Shown one piece after another: positions 1 to 8,812 of a DNA stretch of 64,000 nucleotides. Within the stretch, counting starts at the first letter, position 1, and every line of letters begins with the position of its first letter. The translations under genes and the position numbers were made by a program. Source of the stretch: an uncultured Chloroflexota bacterium (GTDB lineage: Bacteria > Chloroflexota > Anaerolineae > Anaerolineales > Anaerolineaceae); the NCBI GenBank assembly GCA_902786265.1, contig CADACE010000013.1, positions 62,001 through 126,000 on the forward strand, written 5' to 3'. The notes below the pieces were generated by a model that saw nothing but the letters and a program-made list of their open reading frames with translations, was not told the DNA's origin and made no database searches.

Positions 1-1
1 T

Positions 2-1309
2 TACAATCGAAAAATCATACCGGCGTATTTTCCAAAGCTCATTACCGAAAAGGTTGACGGCCAGAATATTTTGGTGATTTGGGTTCCGACAGGAGCACAG
101 AGACCTTATAAGACAACAGAGCATATTTCTTCAAAAAATGACAGCAACTACAAATATATCATCAGATATGGCACCAGTTCTGTTGCTGCCACTCCGGAGC
201 AGGAACGGGAATTGCTGACTATGTGTGCACATGAACCGTTTGATGTACAAGGTAATGCAAAAGCTTCCATAGACGATATATCTCCGCTCCTTCTGGAAGA
301 TCATCTGAAACAAACCGGCAGCAAACTGGCCAGGCAAGTGGCAAAGCTTGGCGTACGTGAAATACTTGAACAGATGGATCTTCTTGAAGGTCCACCGGAG
401 CGGCAGCGGGTAAAGAACGCAGCTCTGATGATGTTCTGTGACCATCCGGATAAGTTTTTTCCATACATGCAGGTCGAAATCGTTCGTTTTCCAAATGGCA
501 GCATCAAAGATCCGAAAAATTTTATCGAAATCCCGCCAATTAAAGGCACCGTTCCGCAAATCATTCGCCGTACGATGGAAAAACTGCAGGATATTGCCAT
601 ATCGGAATATGTGCAGAAAGTGCCAAATCAGATGGAAGCAAATCGTTTTGTCAGTTATCCGTATGAGGCTTTAGAAGAGGCTGTCGTAAACGCCTTTTAT
701 CATCGTGATTACATGTGCTACGAACCGGTTCATATCGAAATTGAACCGGACTGTATCCGCATCATAAGTTATCCGGGAATAGACAGATCTATTCCGATAA
801 GCGTAATCGAAAAAGGTGAACGTTTCAAAACCAGAATTTATCGGAACCGGCGTCTTGGCGAATTTCTGAAAGAACTGGACCTGACGGAAGGCAGATGTAC
901 CGGAATTCCCACGATTCAGGAAGGATTGGAAAAGAACGGATCCCCAAGGGCAATTTTTGAAACTGATGAAGACAGACGTGCTGTCTGCGTAACTATTCCG
1001 ATCCAACCCGATTATTTTAAAATAAAAAATGATACAGATTATTCTAAAGCCCCAAAGCGCCAAAGCGCCAATGAAAATGGCGCTTTGGAACTTAGAATCA
1101 TAGCAGAGATATTAAATAACCCTCATATCAGCCAGAATAGTTTGGTAGAAAAGTTGGAAATTCCAAGGAGAACAATTCAGAGAAAAATGGATGAACTCCA
1201 GCAAAGAGGAAAGATAATTCGAGTTGGCGGAAAACGTTATGGTTATTGGAAAATCACAGAAACATTGATATCTTTCCGTGGTTCTGATCAAGATAATCAT
1301 ATTGATTAA
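2..1309 (+). CDS. AlbA_2/Schlafen-type putative transcriptional regulator with HATPase-like domain (5' truncated)
   Basis: The reading frame is open from base 2, so the true start lies before the window and the TTG at 71 is internal. The visible N-terminus is the end of an AlbA_2 (Schlafen AAA_4) putative nucleic-acid-binding domain: ILVIWVPTGAQRPYK followed by IRYGTSS. The middle looks like the HATPase_c_4 domain of RecG-like regulators (EEAVVNAFYHRDY, then GRCTGIPTI). The last 60 residues resemble a winged helix (SLVEKLEIPRRTIQRK). Such proteins are usually accessory-genome regulators; target and ligand cannot be told from the sequence. A hairpin with short tandem repeats sits in the linker before the HTH (bases 1052-1088). 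It converges with the next gene. Confidence 0.75.
   Translation, partial: YNRKIIPAYFPKLITEKVDGQNILVIWVPTGAQRPYKTTEHISSKNDSNYKYIIRYGTSSVAATPEQERELLTMCAHEPFDVQGNAKASIDDISPLLLEDHLKQTGSKLARQVAKLGVREILEQMDLLEGPPERQRVKNAALMMFCDHPDKFFPYMQVEIVRFPNGSIKDPKNFIEIPPIKGTVPQIIRRTMEKLQDIAISEYVQKVPNQMEANRFVSYPYEALEEAVVNAFYHRDYMCYEPVHIEIEPDCIRIISYPGIDRSIPISVIEKGERFKTRIYRNRRLGEFLKELDLTEGRCTGIPTIQEGLEKNGSPRAIFETDEDRRAVCVTIPIQPDYFKIKNDTDYSKAPKRQSANENGALELRIIAEILNNPHISQNSLVEKLEIPRRTIQRKMDELQQRGKIIRVGGKRYGYWKITETLISFRGSDQDNHID
1052..1088. repeat. 8-bp tandem repeats and perfect hairpin inside coding linker
   Basis: The unit AAAGCSCC occurs about three times in a row. The last copy forms an 11-bp perfect stem (CCAAAGCGCCA, 1060-1070, with TGGCGCTTTGG, 1078-1088) around a 7-base loop. 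It encodes the low-complexity linker between the HATPase-like and HTH domains. Confidence 0.75.
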
Positions 1310-1397
1310 CAATTCCAAAGTTCTAAAAAAAGCAGGTTCATACCCGGACTCAAAATAATGATTAAAAGGCCGTTATTCTGCTCCATGGATGTCACGA

Positions 1398-3227
1398 TCA
1401 CGGTCGTTTATTGATCATTTTTGCTGACTCCTGCCGCAAAGCATGGATAAGCGCATCATTCTCCTCTGATGATCTTACAGCCAGACGGATGTAATTCTTT
1501 CCATCCACCTTGGCTGTAAGGTCTTTAATAAATATATTATGCGAAACAAGCAGAGTCTTCGTCAGGGTCTTTGCGGGGATAGACCGATCCAGTTCCACCA
1601 TGACATAATTCGCCTGAGAGGGAATGATACGAAGTCCCGGTATCGCGGCAAGAGCTTTTTGGAACCTTCTGCGTTCAATGCGCAGCTTGTCTAATCCTTT
1701 CGCGTAGTCTTTTTGGTATTTTTCTTCGATCTGCATGAAAAACTCCGCGAATGAATTGATATTCCAAATCGCGACATCCTTTTTCATATCAGAGACACGC
1801 GCAGTATTACCTGATACCAGTACACCTAAGCGAAGACCCGGAATGCCATAGGTCTTTGATATGCTTCTCATCACATACAGGTGAGGATTCGCTGTAATAA
1901 AGTCCTGGTCAAGAAGGGACCCGTCCTGTTCATCTGAAAAATCAACAAAGGATTCATCCACGATCAGGTTTATATTTTTCTTCCCGGCCCATGAGATGAT
2001 TTCCGACATATCTTTTTTCGGGAGATAATTTCCGCTTGGGTTATCAGGATTGATCAGCACAAGATTTTTGACAGGGTGCTCTCCAAAATAACGAATGACA
2101 TCTTTATGCGTGTAGGAATAATCAGGGTTGTCGGGAACATAAACAACAGAATCTGCTTCGGAGTAACGGTTCGGATATTCCTCAAACGTCGGCCGGATAA
2201 ACCCGGTAACACCGCTGAGTGTATTCATAAGGGATTTTATCAGCTCTGCCGCTCCGTTTCCGACCACAACATTTTCCGGACGGACACTGAAAATTTTCGC
2301 GGCCAGCAGACAGTTCCCTGCCATACCGCTGGGATACGCGGTCAACAGCCGCCCAAAGTTGGCTTTCATCTCCTCGATCATCCGCTCCGGAGGGAAATAA
2401 GGGTTCACAATATAGCAAAAATCCAGCAATTTGGGATACCGCCAATAGCCCCCATATCGTTTCTGTATCCGGCTGAGCCTTTCCTCATCATCTTCGGTAA
2501 ATAATGATTCAGCAATATCAAGGTCATGCGCGTCATCGATTTCATACCAGCGCTCCCCGGATAGGCGTTTGCCTTTTATGACGGGGTCATCCAGCATAGT
2601 AATCACACGCAGGACCTGTTCATAATACTCATTTTCACCGAGAGCAGCCTGATAGGCTTCCAGAAACGGGACATAATAATTCTCGGAAAACTGTCTGCTG
2701 AATTTATAAATGTTCACCGTTTTATAATACTGGTCCGTTTCCGTAAAGTCAAAATTTTTCTTTGTTATAAATTCTTTGATCGTGTCATCATCAGATAACT
2801 TCAGACAGGTCCCGTCCATCCAGGATTCATATTTGTCAACCAGGGCCAGTGTATCACGGGGATCTTCTATTAATTTATCGAGAACGGAATCCTCAAAGAT
2901 AATATCCGACTCAAACAGCAGTGTATCTTCTTTACAAAGCCAATCTCCTGCCAAAGCCAGCGAATAGATATTATTTGTTTTTTCATATATCGGGTTATTG
3001 ATAAAAACGATCGGAGTCCGGATCCCAAGCGAATTGACATGTTCAACCAGCTTCTCACCCTCATATCCGATGACGATGATGATCCGGGAGACGTTTTTTC
3101 TTTCAATCTGGTGCAGCATCCTGTCAATCAATGTAACATTGTTAACCTTCACCATGCATTTTGTATTGTTTTTTGTCAGTTCTTTGAGCCGTTTTCCCAT
3201 CCCGGCCGCTAATATTATTGCCTGCAT
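1398..3227 (-). CDS. LicC-like nucleotidyltransferase fused to HisC-like PLP aminotransferase
   Basis: 609 residues, two enzymes in one chain. Residues 1-245 are a sugar-phosphate/phosphocholine-type nucleotidyltransferase: ILAAGMGKRLKELT nucleotide loop, the metal-site-like ESDIIFE near 106, and YEIDDAHDLDIAE near 228. Residues about 265-605 are a class I/II aminotransferase of HisC/CobD type: NPDNPSG at 393-399, DESFVDF at 424, and the PLP lysine K458 in SISKTYGIPGLRLG. It is the last gene of a three-gene minus operon with a CDP-glycerol transferase-like protein and a membrane phosphotransferase. It may therefore make a CDP-activated amino compound for a surface polymer. CDP-2-aminoethylphosphonate and CDP-serinol are both chemically reasonable, but the substrate is not shown. 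The start has a good RBS (GGGAGAG). Confidence 0.8.
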   Translation of the reverse strand: MQAIILAAGMGKRLKELTKNNTKCMVKVNNVTLIDRMLHQIERKNVSRIIIVIGYEGEKLVEHVNSLGIRTPIVFINNPIYEKTNNIYSLALAGDWLCKEDTLLFESDIIFEDSVLDKLIEDPRDTLALVDKYESWMDGTCLKLSDDDTIKEFITKKNFDFTETDQYYKTVNIYKFSRQFSENYYVPFLEAYQAALGENEYYEQVLRVITMLDDPVIKGKRLSGERWYEIDDAHDLDIAESLFTEDDEERLSRIQKRYGGYWRYPKLLDFCYIVNPYFPPERMIEEMKANFGRLLTAYPSGMAGNCLLAAKIFSVRPENVVVGNGAAELIKSLMNTLSGVTGFIRPTFEEYPNRYSEADSVVYVPDNPDYSYTHKDVIRYFGEHPVKNLVLINPDNPSGNYLPKKDMSEIISWAGKKNINLIVDESFVDFSDEQDGSLLDQDFITANPHLYVMRSISKTYGIPGLRLGVLVSGNTARVSDMKKDVAIWNINSFAEFFMQIEEKYQKDYAKGLDKLRIERRRFQKALAAIPGLRIIPSQANYVMVELDRSIPAKTLTKTLLVSHNIFIKDLTAKVDGKNYIRLAVRSSEENDALIHALRQESAKMINKRP

Positions 3228-3285
3228 AGAATCTCTCCCTGACTAATCTGTCCGTTTTAACCTCAATTCCCTTTGAAGCGCCGTT

Positions 3286-6033
3286 TTATTTACTTTCCAG
3301 TTTTTCCCATTTTTCCACATCAAAAACGTTATCCCCGTGAAGCGCGTACCAGTTCGCGGACAGAAAAGTGTTCCCGTTATTCGCGTTGATATCCCATACA
3401 TCCGTCCTGATGATGTAATGCACAGGGTCATTTTTCGCATCATTTGTGATCGGGTTCCCGGTAAAGGGATTTACCGGATCCTCAAACAAACCATCCACGG
3501 CAAGCGTCGGAACATCCGCGTTCGTCATAAAACTGTCATCTGTTTTAAATTCATGGGTATTAAAATCTTTCACCATCAGGACAGGGTTATAAAGAAGGAC
3601 ATCTTCGATATAATTCTTCCCGAACATGTGCTCCCGATATACCTGATAAATACCATGGTCTGCCGCAATGATGATCCTTGTATTATCATAAACGCCATTC
3701 TCCCGCAGCCAGTCCAGCCACCTGCCAAGCATCTTATATGAAGCCATATTGGTATGGTAATGTTCCATCTGTAAATCATATTGAATATTGATCTGCCTTC
3801 CGTCCAAAGAAGTGCGGACAGCCGGGTCGGTATCAAATTCATGATTATCCACAAGGAATTCCACCGTATAATCCGGCATTTGCAGCAGAACAGGTTCATG
3901 GGTCGCACCATTATCCATTGAAAAGTAGGTGTTATTGTCAGTATCCACGATCTTTGTCATCTCCGGAAGGTTGACCAGAACATTGTAATTATCAATAAAT
4001 TTCCGTTCCAGACCGCTTGCGGAAAGGATCCCGTAGGAGGTCTGCGTCGATCCCTTCTTCCCGGCAATTGCGTCTGATTCGTTATACAGGCCATAGGAAT
4101 ATAGTGTCGGCTGCAAAACAAGCGGAGCTGTTTTATAGATACTGAAGCAGAAAAAATTACGGTTCAGTGTTTCTGTCTCCGCTTTCTGTATATCGGAAGA
4201 TGTAAACATCCCGATAACGTTATAGGCTTTGATATCCGGATGATCATCATAAATATGCAGGTCAGAGGGTTCTTTATAATTCGCATAGGAAGGACTGAAA
4301 ATCGTAACGTCATACCCGGCATCATCAAAAAGAACCGGCATCATGCGCAGGGCTTCGTTATGCTTTTGGATCAGGGATTCATCCGCACGTTCGTTGATTT
4401 TTTCGGGCAGATATTCATAACCGCCATACAGTGACGGGATAGCCAGGTTCGTACTTGCCCCATGTGATAAGGTATTGGGATAAAATGTAAATCCGTCGAA
4501 CTGGCGCATCAACTCCGGATTTTCTGCCATGATGAAAGGAATATAATATCCGATAGAACGGTCCATCATAAGAATAACGACATTTTTTCCGTTTTTGCTC
4601 AAAGGGATCACGGGGATCTCAGCCCGGGCTTCAGCGACTGTTTTTTTGATTCCGGAAAGGCTCCTGCTGATATCCATGACATTCATGAATGACATCACAG
4701 CCGCGGTTAAACATAACGCAAGCGCCGCAGCCTGAACGATTTTTATTCTTTTCTTCCAGATAAAAACAAGCAGAAGCGTTATTCCCAGCAGAACAGCAAG
4801 ATTGATCAGATAATCCCGCCCGGAATCTGCGGGGCTGATATCATATACCAGCTGGGAAGAGATATCTCCCCGTTCGGTACCGAAAAACATATAGTTGACC
4901 GCGGAACAAAATGACAGCACCCACATGGCCAGACTCATGGTCTTTTTCACTGCCGGCGTGGCAATTTTATAAAAAATACCAAACCATAGTAAAAAAGTAC
5001 CGGCAGCCAGTAAAAAGGAGCACAATACAAACCACAGCGGAGAATAATAGATTTGCAAATTTATAAAGTCCGCCGGAGATGCCTTTATCACGGATGAAGA
5101 GATCAAAGTCCCTGTCAGCAAAGACATAAATATACATCCGAGCAAAAATACCGCGTCATCATCCTTCGACGCAGCGGAAATCGAAAAACGGCGCCCGGAA
5201 AGATGAAAATTGCTCAAAACGAGCGGCATCTGCAGCAGCAGGCAGACAGCTGCCGCAAATATCGTTTTCCGCTGAGACTCAAACGGGTGCATGATCAGGA
5301 CATATTCCTGCACAGCGACTCCGACCAGGAAAAGGCAGATCCTGATTACTTTTCCCGGATCCTTCAGTTTGTAAAAGATATTTTTTACGAGGGAAAAGAC
5401 ATTGTTCATTGTCCAGTAAAGCACAAGACCGGAAGGCGAACCATACAATAAAATCAGGAAAACCAACGCCATCCCGTACATTTGAATTTTGCTTTTCAGC
5501 GGAAAGCCCTTCATGTATATCGCAGCGGATATGATATTGATCAGAGTCATCAATACCGGCAGGACATTGATCGTTAATCCGAAAACTCTCAGCATCGCAT
5601 CCGGTGCGGAGAGATCTTTTATCGGTCCGAAGGAAACACCATTCAACAGCATCAATCCCGACAAAAAACGGTAAGCAGCGATGAAAAAGGGTATTTCAAG
5701 AAGAAGAGACAGCGACCCTTTTAATGCGTATAGCGGTTTATAATTGTTCTGACGGTAATAGGTCTGCGTCATCATAAAGCGTTCATCACCGGTAAACGTC
5801 TTTTTGATATGATCTACCCAATGCTTTAATTTCTTTTCCTGCTCATGGGAATCCGCCTGCATGGCATCTGCCCGGCGGTACAACGGCAGCACAAGAAGAT
5901 TTACGACAATGCTCAGAACAAGGATCGTTATACCGGGATCTTTTACAGAACGATTAACGATCGCGAAAATCACATCAAAAAGCAGCTCCAGCGGCCTGAT
6001 CGAAAGGGTATATAAGATGTTCAGGAATGTCAT
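3286..6033 (-). CDS. YidC/Oxa1-like membrane domain fused to alkaline-phosphatase-fold (LtaS/EptA-like) transferase
   Basis: 915 residues from the ATG at 6033, preceded by TAAGGAG. Residues 1-225 look like the YidC/Oxa1 insertase core, including NNYKPLYALKGSLSLLLEIPFF and SPSGLVLYW. The arginine that insertases carry in the first core helix appears as Asn (VNLLVLPL). More membrane helices follow to about 450. The C-terminal half has the alkaline-phosphatase/sulfatase fold of LtaS and phosphoethanolamine transferases: VVILMMD metal site (D490), GASTNLAIPSLYGG with candidate nucleophile T528, and ADHG (D792, H793). It probably moves a phospho-alcohol group onto an extracytoplasmic acceptor. The gene overlaps the upstream stop by one base (TGATG), so it is coupled to the CDP-glycerol transferase-like gene. 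Confidence 0.75.
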   Translation of the reverse strand: MTFLNILYTLSIRPLELLFDVIFAIVNRSVKDPGITILVLSIVVNLLVLPLYRRADAMQADSHEQEKKLKHWVDHIKKTFTGDERFMMTQTYYRQNNYKPLYALKGSLSLLLEIPFFIAAYRFLSGLMLLNGVSFGPIKDLSAPDAMLRVFGLTINVLPVLMTLINIISAAIYMKGFPLKSKIQMYGMALVFLILLYGSPSGLVLYWTMNNVFSLVKNIFYKLKDPGKVIRICLFLVGVAVQEYVLIMHPFESQRKTIFAAAVCLLLQMPLVLSNFHLSGRRFSISAASKDDDAVFLLGCIFMSLLTGTLISSSVIKASPADFINLQIYYSPLWFVLCSFLLAAGTFLLWFGIFYKIATPAVKKTMSLAMWVLSFCSAVNYMFFGTERGDISSQLVYDISPADSGRDYLINLAVLLGITLLLVFIWKKRIKIVQAAALALCLTAAVMSFMNVMDISRSLSGIKKTVAEARAEIPVIPLSKNGKNVVILMMDRSIGYYIPFIMAENPELMRQFDGFTFYPNTLSHGASTNLAIPSLYGGYEYLPEKINERADESLIQKHNEALRMMPVLFDDAGYDVTIFSPSYANYKEPSDLHIYDDHPDIKAYNVIGMFTSSDIQKAETETLNRNFFCFSIYKTAPLVLQPTLYSYGLYNESDAIAGKKGSTQTSYGILSASGLERKFIDNYNVLVNLPEMTKIVDTDNNTYFSMDNGATHEPVLLQMPDYTVEFLVDNHEFDTDPAVRTSLDGRQINIQYDLQMEHYHTNMASYKMLGRWLDWLRENGVYDNTRIIIAADHGIYQVYREHMFGKNYIEDVLLYNPVLMVKDFNTHEFKTDDSFMTNADVPTLAVDGLFEDPVNPFTGNPITNDAKNDPVHYIIRTDVWDINANNGNTFLSANWYALHGDNVFDVEKWEKLESK

Positions 6034-7295
6034 CAACTCTCCTTATTTCGCTCGTCCCGAGCTTTTGATTTGTCCTGTATCAAATCCATACGTTTCTGCA
6101 GCAAATAATCAACCACACGGGAGGTACTTTCGCCGATATATGCCCAGGTTTCTTTTCGTGCCTCATCTCTGCCCTGTTTGAACGATTCATCGCTGAGGCA
6201 TGAATCGATGAGATCCTTCATGTCAGTCAAATCATCGCGGGTAAGCTGGCGACCGATTTTCGGCAGCACGGAAAAGGTCCATAGTTCTTCATCAAGCCAG
6301 GCCGCGTCATAGGGATCTTTGTTGAAGGATGTATCGGCATAGATGACCGGTTTATCAAAAACCAGCGTGAAATCAAAAATCACTCCGGAAAAATCCGAAA
6401 TCATCACATCCGCCCGCCGCAGTACGTCAAAATTGTCATTATCACGGTTCCATTCCAGCTGTTCACTCGCCGGGTACTCGGACATGATTTTTTCAAGCAG
6501 TTCCTTTTCGGCGGTATATGACTGCGGATGCGGACGGACGATCACATGATATCCGGTCTCAAGCAGTGCTTTGATAACGGAACTGCCGTAAACGGATAAA
6601 ATCGCGCTCGGTCCCCAGGAAGGAGCCAGTAAAACAGTCCGTGGATGCTCCGGCAGCGGATCTGCCGCGTCCAATCTTTTTTTCATTTCATCCATATACG
6701 TAATGCCGACTTTTACAATTTCTTTTGGCGGAAGGTTCCTCAACTGCTCCAGCTTCCGGATCTGATTTTCCTGGTAATCTCCGGAAATCAGGATCGTGTC
6801 ATAGTAGTCGATCCCAAACATCCGGTAAATCGTGATATCACTGGCTGCGTGAGGAATATGGACATACCATTTCACATCACGGGAGCGCTTCCAGTATAAA
6901 ACATCCAGGCTGGGTGTAGAGGAAAGGACGATATCGGCACGCAGCGTATTCAGCCGTGCAAAAGCTTTGTTGCCCTCACCGATAAACTGACAATGCACAT
7001 ATTCATATTTTTGGTCAAGAGCAGGATCATCCGGAGAAGAGGTCAGATATTCCAGTTTTTCCTTACGCCGTTCAAATTCGCTGCAGATCGGCTCAAAAAC
7101 ATTCCAATATCGTTTGCTGTCTGTAAAGATGACGACCGGTGTTTCACTGCCGGACAAAGCCTCTGTTTTACCGCCATTCAGACGGAAACGCAATTTCATA
7201 AAAACTTCCCGCAGCGCATAAACTGCCGCTCCTAATACACCAATCAGTATCGTGAACAGCATGCTTCCTGTACCCGGATCAATATAAAACAGCAT
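6033..7295 (-). CDS. CDP-glycerol:glycerophosphotransferase family protein (TagB/TagF-like)
   Basis: 420 residues, first gene of the envelope operon, with RBS AGAGAGG. The N-terminus (YIDPGTGSMLFTILIGVLG) is a single membrane anchor. The rest matches the glycerophosphotransferase family (PF04464): VHIPHAASD, VLLAPSWGPSA, VIVRPHPQS and ISDFSGVIFDFTLVFDKPVIY near residues 300-320, the last being the donor-binding signature. Family members transfer glycerol-phosphate or ribitol-phosphate from the CDP form to a polymer or lipid-linked acceptor at the inner face of the membrane. The two fusion proteins downstream fit one pathway for a phosphodiester-linked surface polymer. Confidence 0.85.
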   Translation of the reverse strand: MLFYIDPGTGSMLFTILIGVLGAAVYALREVFMKLRFRLNGGKTEALSGSETPVVIFTDSKRYWNVFEPICSEFERRKEKLEYLTSSPDDPALDQKYEYVHCQFIGEGNKAFARLNTLRADIVLSSTPSLDVLYWKRSRDVKWYVHIPHAASDITIYRMFGIDYYDTILISGDYQENQIRKLEQLRNLPPKEIVKVGITYMDEMKKRLDAADPLPEHPRTVLLAPSWGPSAILSVYGSSVIKALLETGYHVIVRPHPQSYTAEKELLEKIMSEYPASEQLEWNRDNDNFDVLRRADVMISDFSGVIFDFTLVFDKPVIYADTSFNKDPYDAAWLDEELWTFSVLPKIGRQLTRDDLTDMKDLIDSCLSDESFKQGRDEARKETWAYIGESTSRVVDYLLQKRMDLIQDKSKARDERNKES

Positions 7296-7624
7296 CAGAC
7301 CTCTCTTCGCCTTCTTTCAAACTATCAAAGGAAATACTGAATAACAGATTTTCAAAAATTCTGACTCAAACCAGTCTTTTCCGCGGCATCAAACGGCGTC
7401 AGGAGAACTTTTACCCATTCCTGCCGCCGAAGGATTTCATATATTTTAACGCTGTTTGCGCAATGACGCTCCAGAAGGTGCCAAAATCTGCCTGCATTTG
7501 ATGCGTATATTGAATCGCTTGTTATTTTCCGGACAACACTTATTACAGAATGGCAGCAGAACAATAGCACAGCTGTATTCGTGTTACTCAATGCCCGGTG
7601 CAATGAATTACCTGTTTTAAAGAG
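7296..7624. other. Intergenic stretch, 329 bp
   Basis: This is the 5' region of the minus-strand envelope operon, ending at the terminator of the decarboxylase operon. I see no gene, tRNA or known RNA motif in it. One 83-codon minus-strand reading frame lies here, without RBS or recognisable protein features. Confidence 0.5.
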
Positions 7625-7649
7625 AAAAGGCGCCGTAACAGCGCCTTTT
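7625..7649 (-). terminator. Rho-independent terminator of the decarboxylase operon
   Basis: Perfect 9-bp stem AAAAGGCGC/GCGCCTTTT with a 7-base loop, followed on the minus strand by TTTTCTCTTT. It lies 25 bases after the oadB stop. Confidence 0.85.
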
Positions 7650-7673
7650 CTGATTTATTTACTAATTATCGCT

Positions 7674-8801
7674 TTAGATAAATGCCTTCACAAGGGCGAG
7701 CAGGACACCGCCGGCTACGACGGAACCCAGCTGACCGGAGGTGTTGGCACCCATGGCGTGCATCAGGATGAAGTTATCCGGATCATCTTCCAGAGCGATC
7801 TGGGCAGCAATACGGCCGGCCATCGGGAAGGCGGAGATACCGCAGGCACCGATGAGCGGGTTGATCTTGCCGCCGGTGATGATCTTCATCAGCTGACCGA
7901 ACAGGACACCGGCAACGGTATCGAGGATGAAGGCCAGCAGACCGAGAGCCATGATGAACAGGACGCTCCACTTCAGGAAGCTTTCGCCGGTCATGGTACC
8001 GCCAACGGCCAGACCCAGGAACAGGGTGGAAACGTTGATGATTTCATTCTGGGCAGCCTTATCCAGACGATCGACAACACCGGATTCCTTCATCAGGTTC
8101 CCCAGCATCAGCGCGGCGATCAGCGGAGCGGCATCCGGAGAAATGATGGAGATGGCGATGGTGACAAGCATCGGGAAAACGATGACTGCGCGGTTGGAAA
8201 CTTCACGCGGAGCGTATTCCATGTGGATCTGGCGATCTTTCTTGGAAGTCAGGGCCTTCATGACCGGAGGCTGAATGATCGGGATCAGGGACATGTAGGA
8301 ATAAGCAGCGACTGCGATCGGGCCGAGCATGTGCGGCGCGATCTGGGAAGCAACATAAATGGCGGTCGGGCCGTCAATAGCACCGATAGTTCCGATGGAG
8401 GCGGCTTCAGGAAGACCCCAGCCCATTTGAGGGAAGAGTTTCGCAAGAATACAAGCAAGAATCAGGGTGCCGTAAATACCGAACTGGCCGGCAGCACCGA
8501 GGATGACCATCTTCGGCATGGCCAGCAGCGGACGGAAGTCGATCATCGCACCCACACCGATGAAGATGAGGAGCGGGAAAAGTTCGGTGGAAATACCGGC
8601 GTCATAGATGACTTTCATGAAGCCGACACCGGAATCCATACCCAGGTTTGCCAGAACACAGCCGAAGCCGATCGGCAGCAGCAGGGTCGGTTCATACTCC
8701 TTGATGATGGCCAGCGCGATCAGCACAAAACCAATCAGGAGCATGACACAATTCTGCCAGCTGATATGGTAAAAGGATTCAAAAATACCGCTGAGATTCA
8801 T
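7674..8801 (-). CDS. oadB: Na+-translocating decarboxylase beta subunit (OadB/GcdB/MmdB family)
   Basis: 375 residues, full family length, about nine to eleven membrane helices. This integral membrane subunit decarboxylates carboxybiotin and pumps Na+ outward. Family signatures are clear: GTIGAIDGPTAIYVAS, YMSLIPIIQPPVMK, GNLMKESGVVDRL, TLFLGLAVGGTM and FPMAGRIAAQIALEDDPDN. The beta subunit alone does not tell oxaloacetate, methylmalonyl-CoA and glutaconyl-CoA enzymes apart. Gene order in transcription is gamma, biotin carrier, beta; the carboxyltransferase alpha subunit that would set the substrate is not in the window. RBS GAGGAGAC precedes the ATG. Confidence 0.9.
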   Translation of the reverse strand: MNLSGIFESFYHISWQNCVMLLIGFVLIALAIIKEYEPTLLLPIGFGCVLANLGMDSGVGFMKVIYDAGISTELFPLLIFIGVGAMIDFRPLLAMPKMVILGAAGQFGIYGTLILACILAKLFPQMGWGLPEAASIGTIGAIDGPTAIYVASQIAPHMLGPIAVAAYSYMSLIPIIQPPVMKALTSKKDRQIHMEYAPREVSNRAVIVFPMLVTIAISIISPDAAPLIAALMLGNLMKESGVVDRLDKAAQNEIINVSTLFLGLAVGGTMTGESFLKWSVLFIMALGLLAFILDTVAGVLFGQLMKIITGGKINPLIGACGISAFPMAGRIAAQIALEDDPDNFILMHAMGANTSGQLGSVVAGGVLLALVKAFI

Positions 8802-8812
8802 AATGTCTCCTC

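Noticed and set aside
7352..7603. 83-codon open frame on the minus strand in the gap before the envelope operon
   Set aside because: No RBS, no recognisable fold, no membrane or signal pattern, and codon use unlike the neighbours; probably chance.
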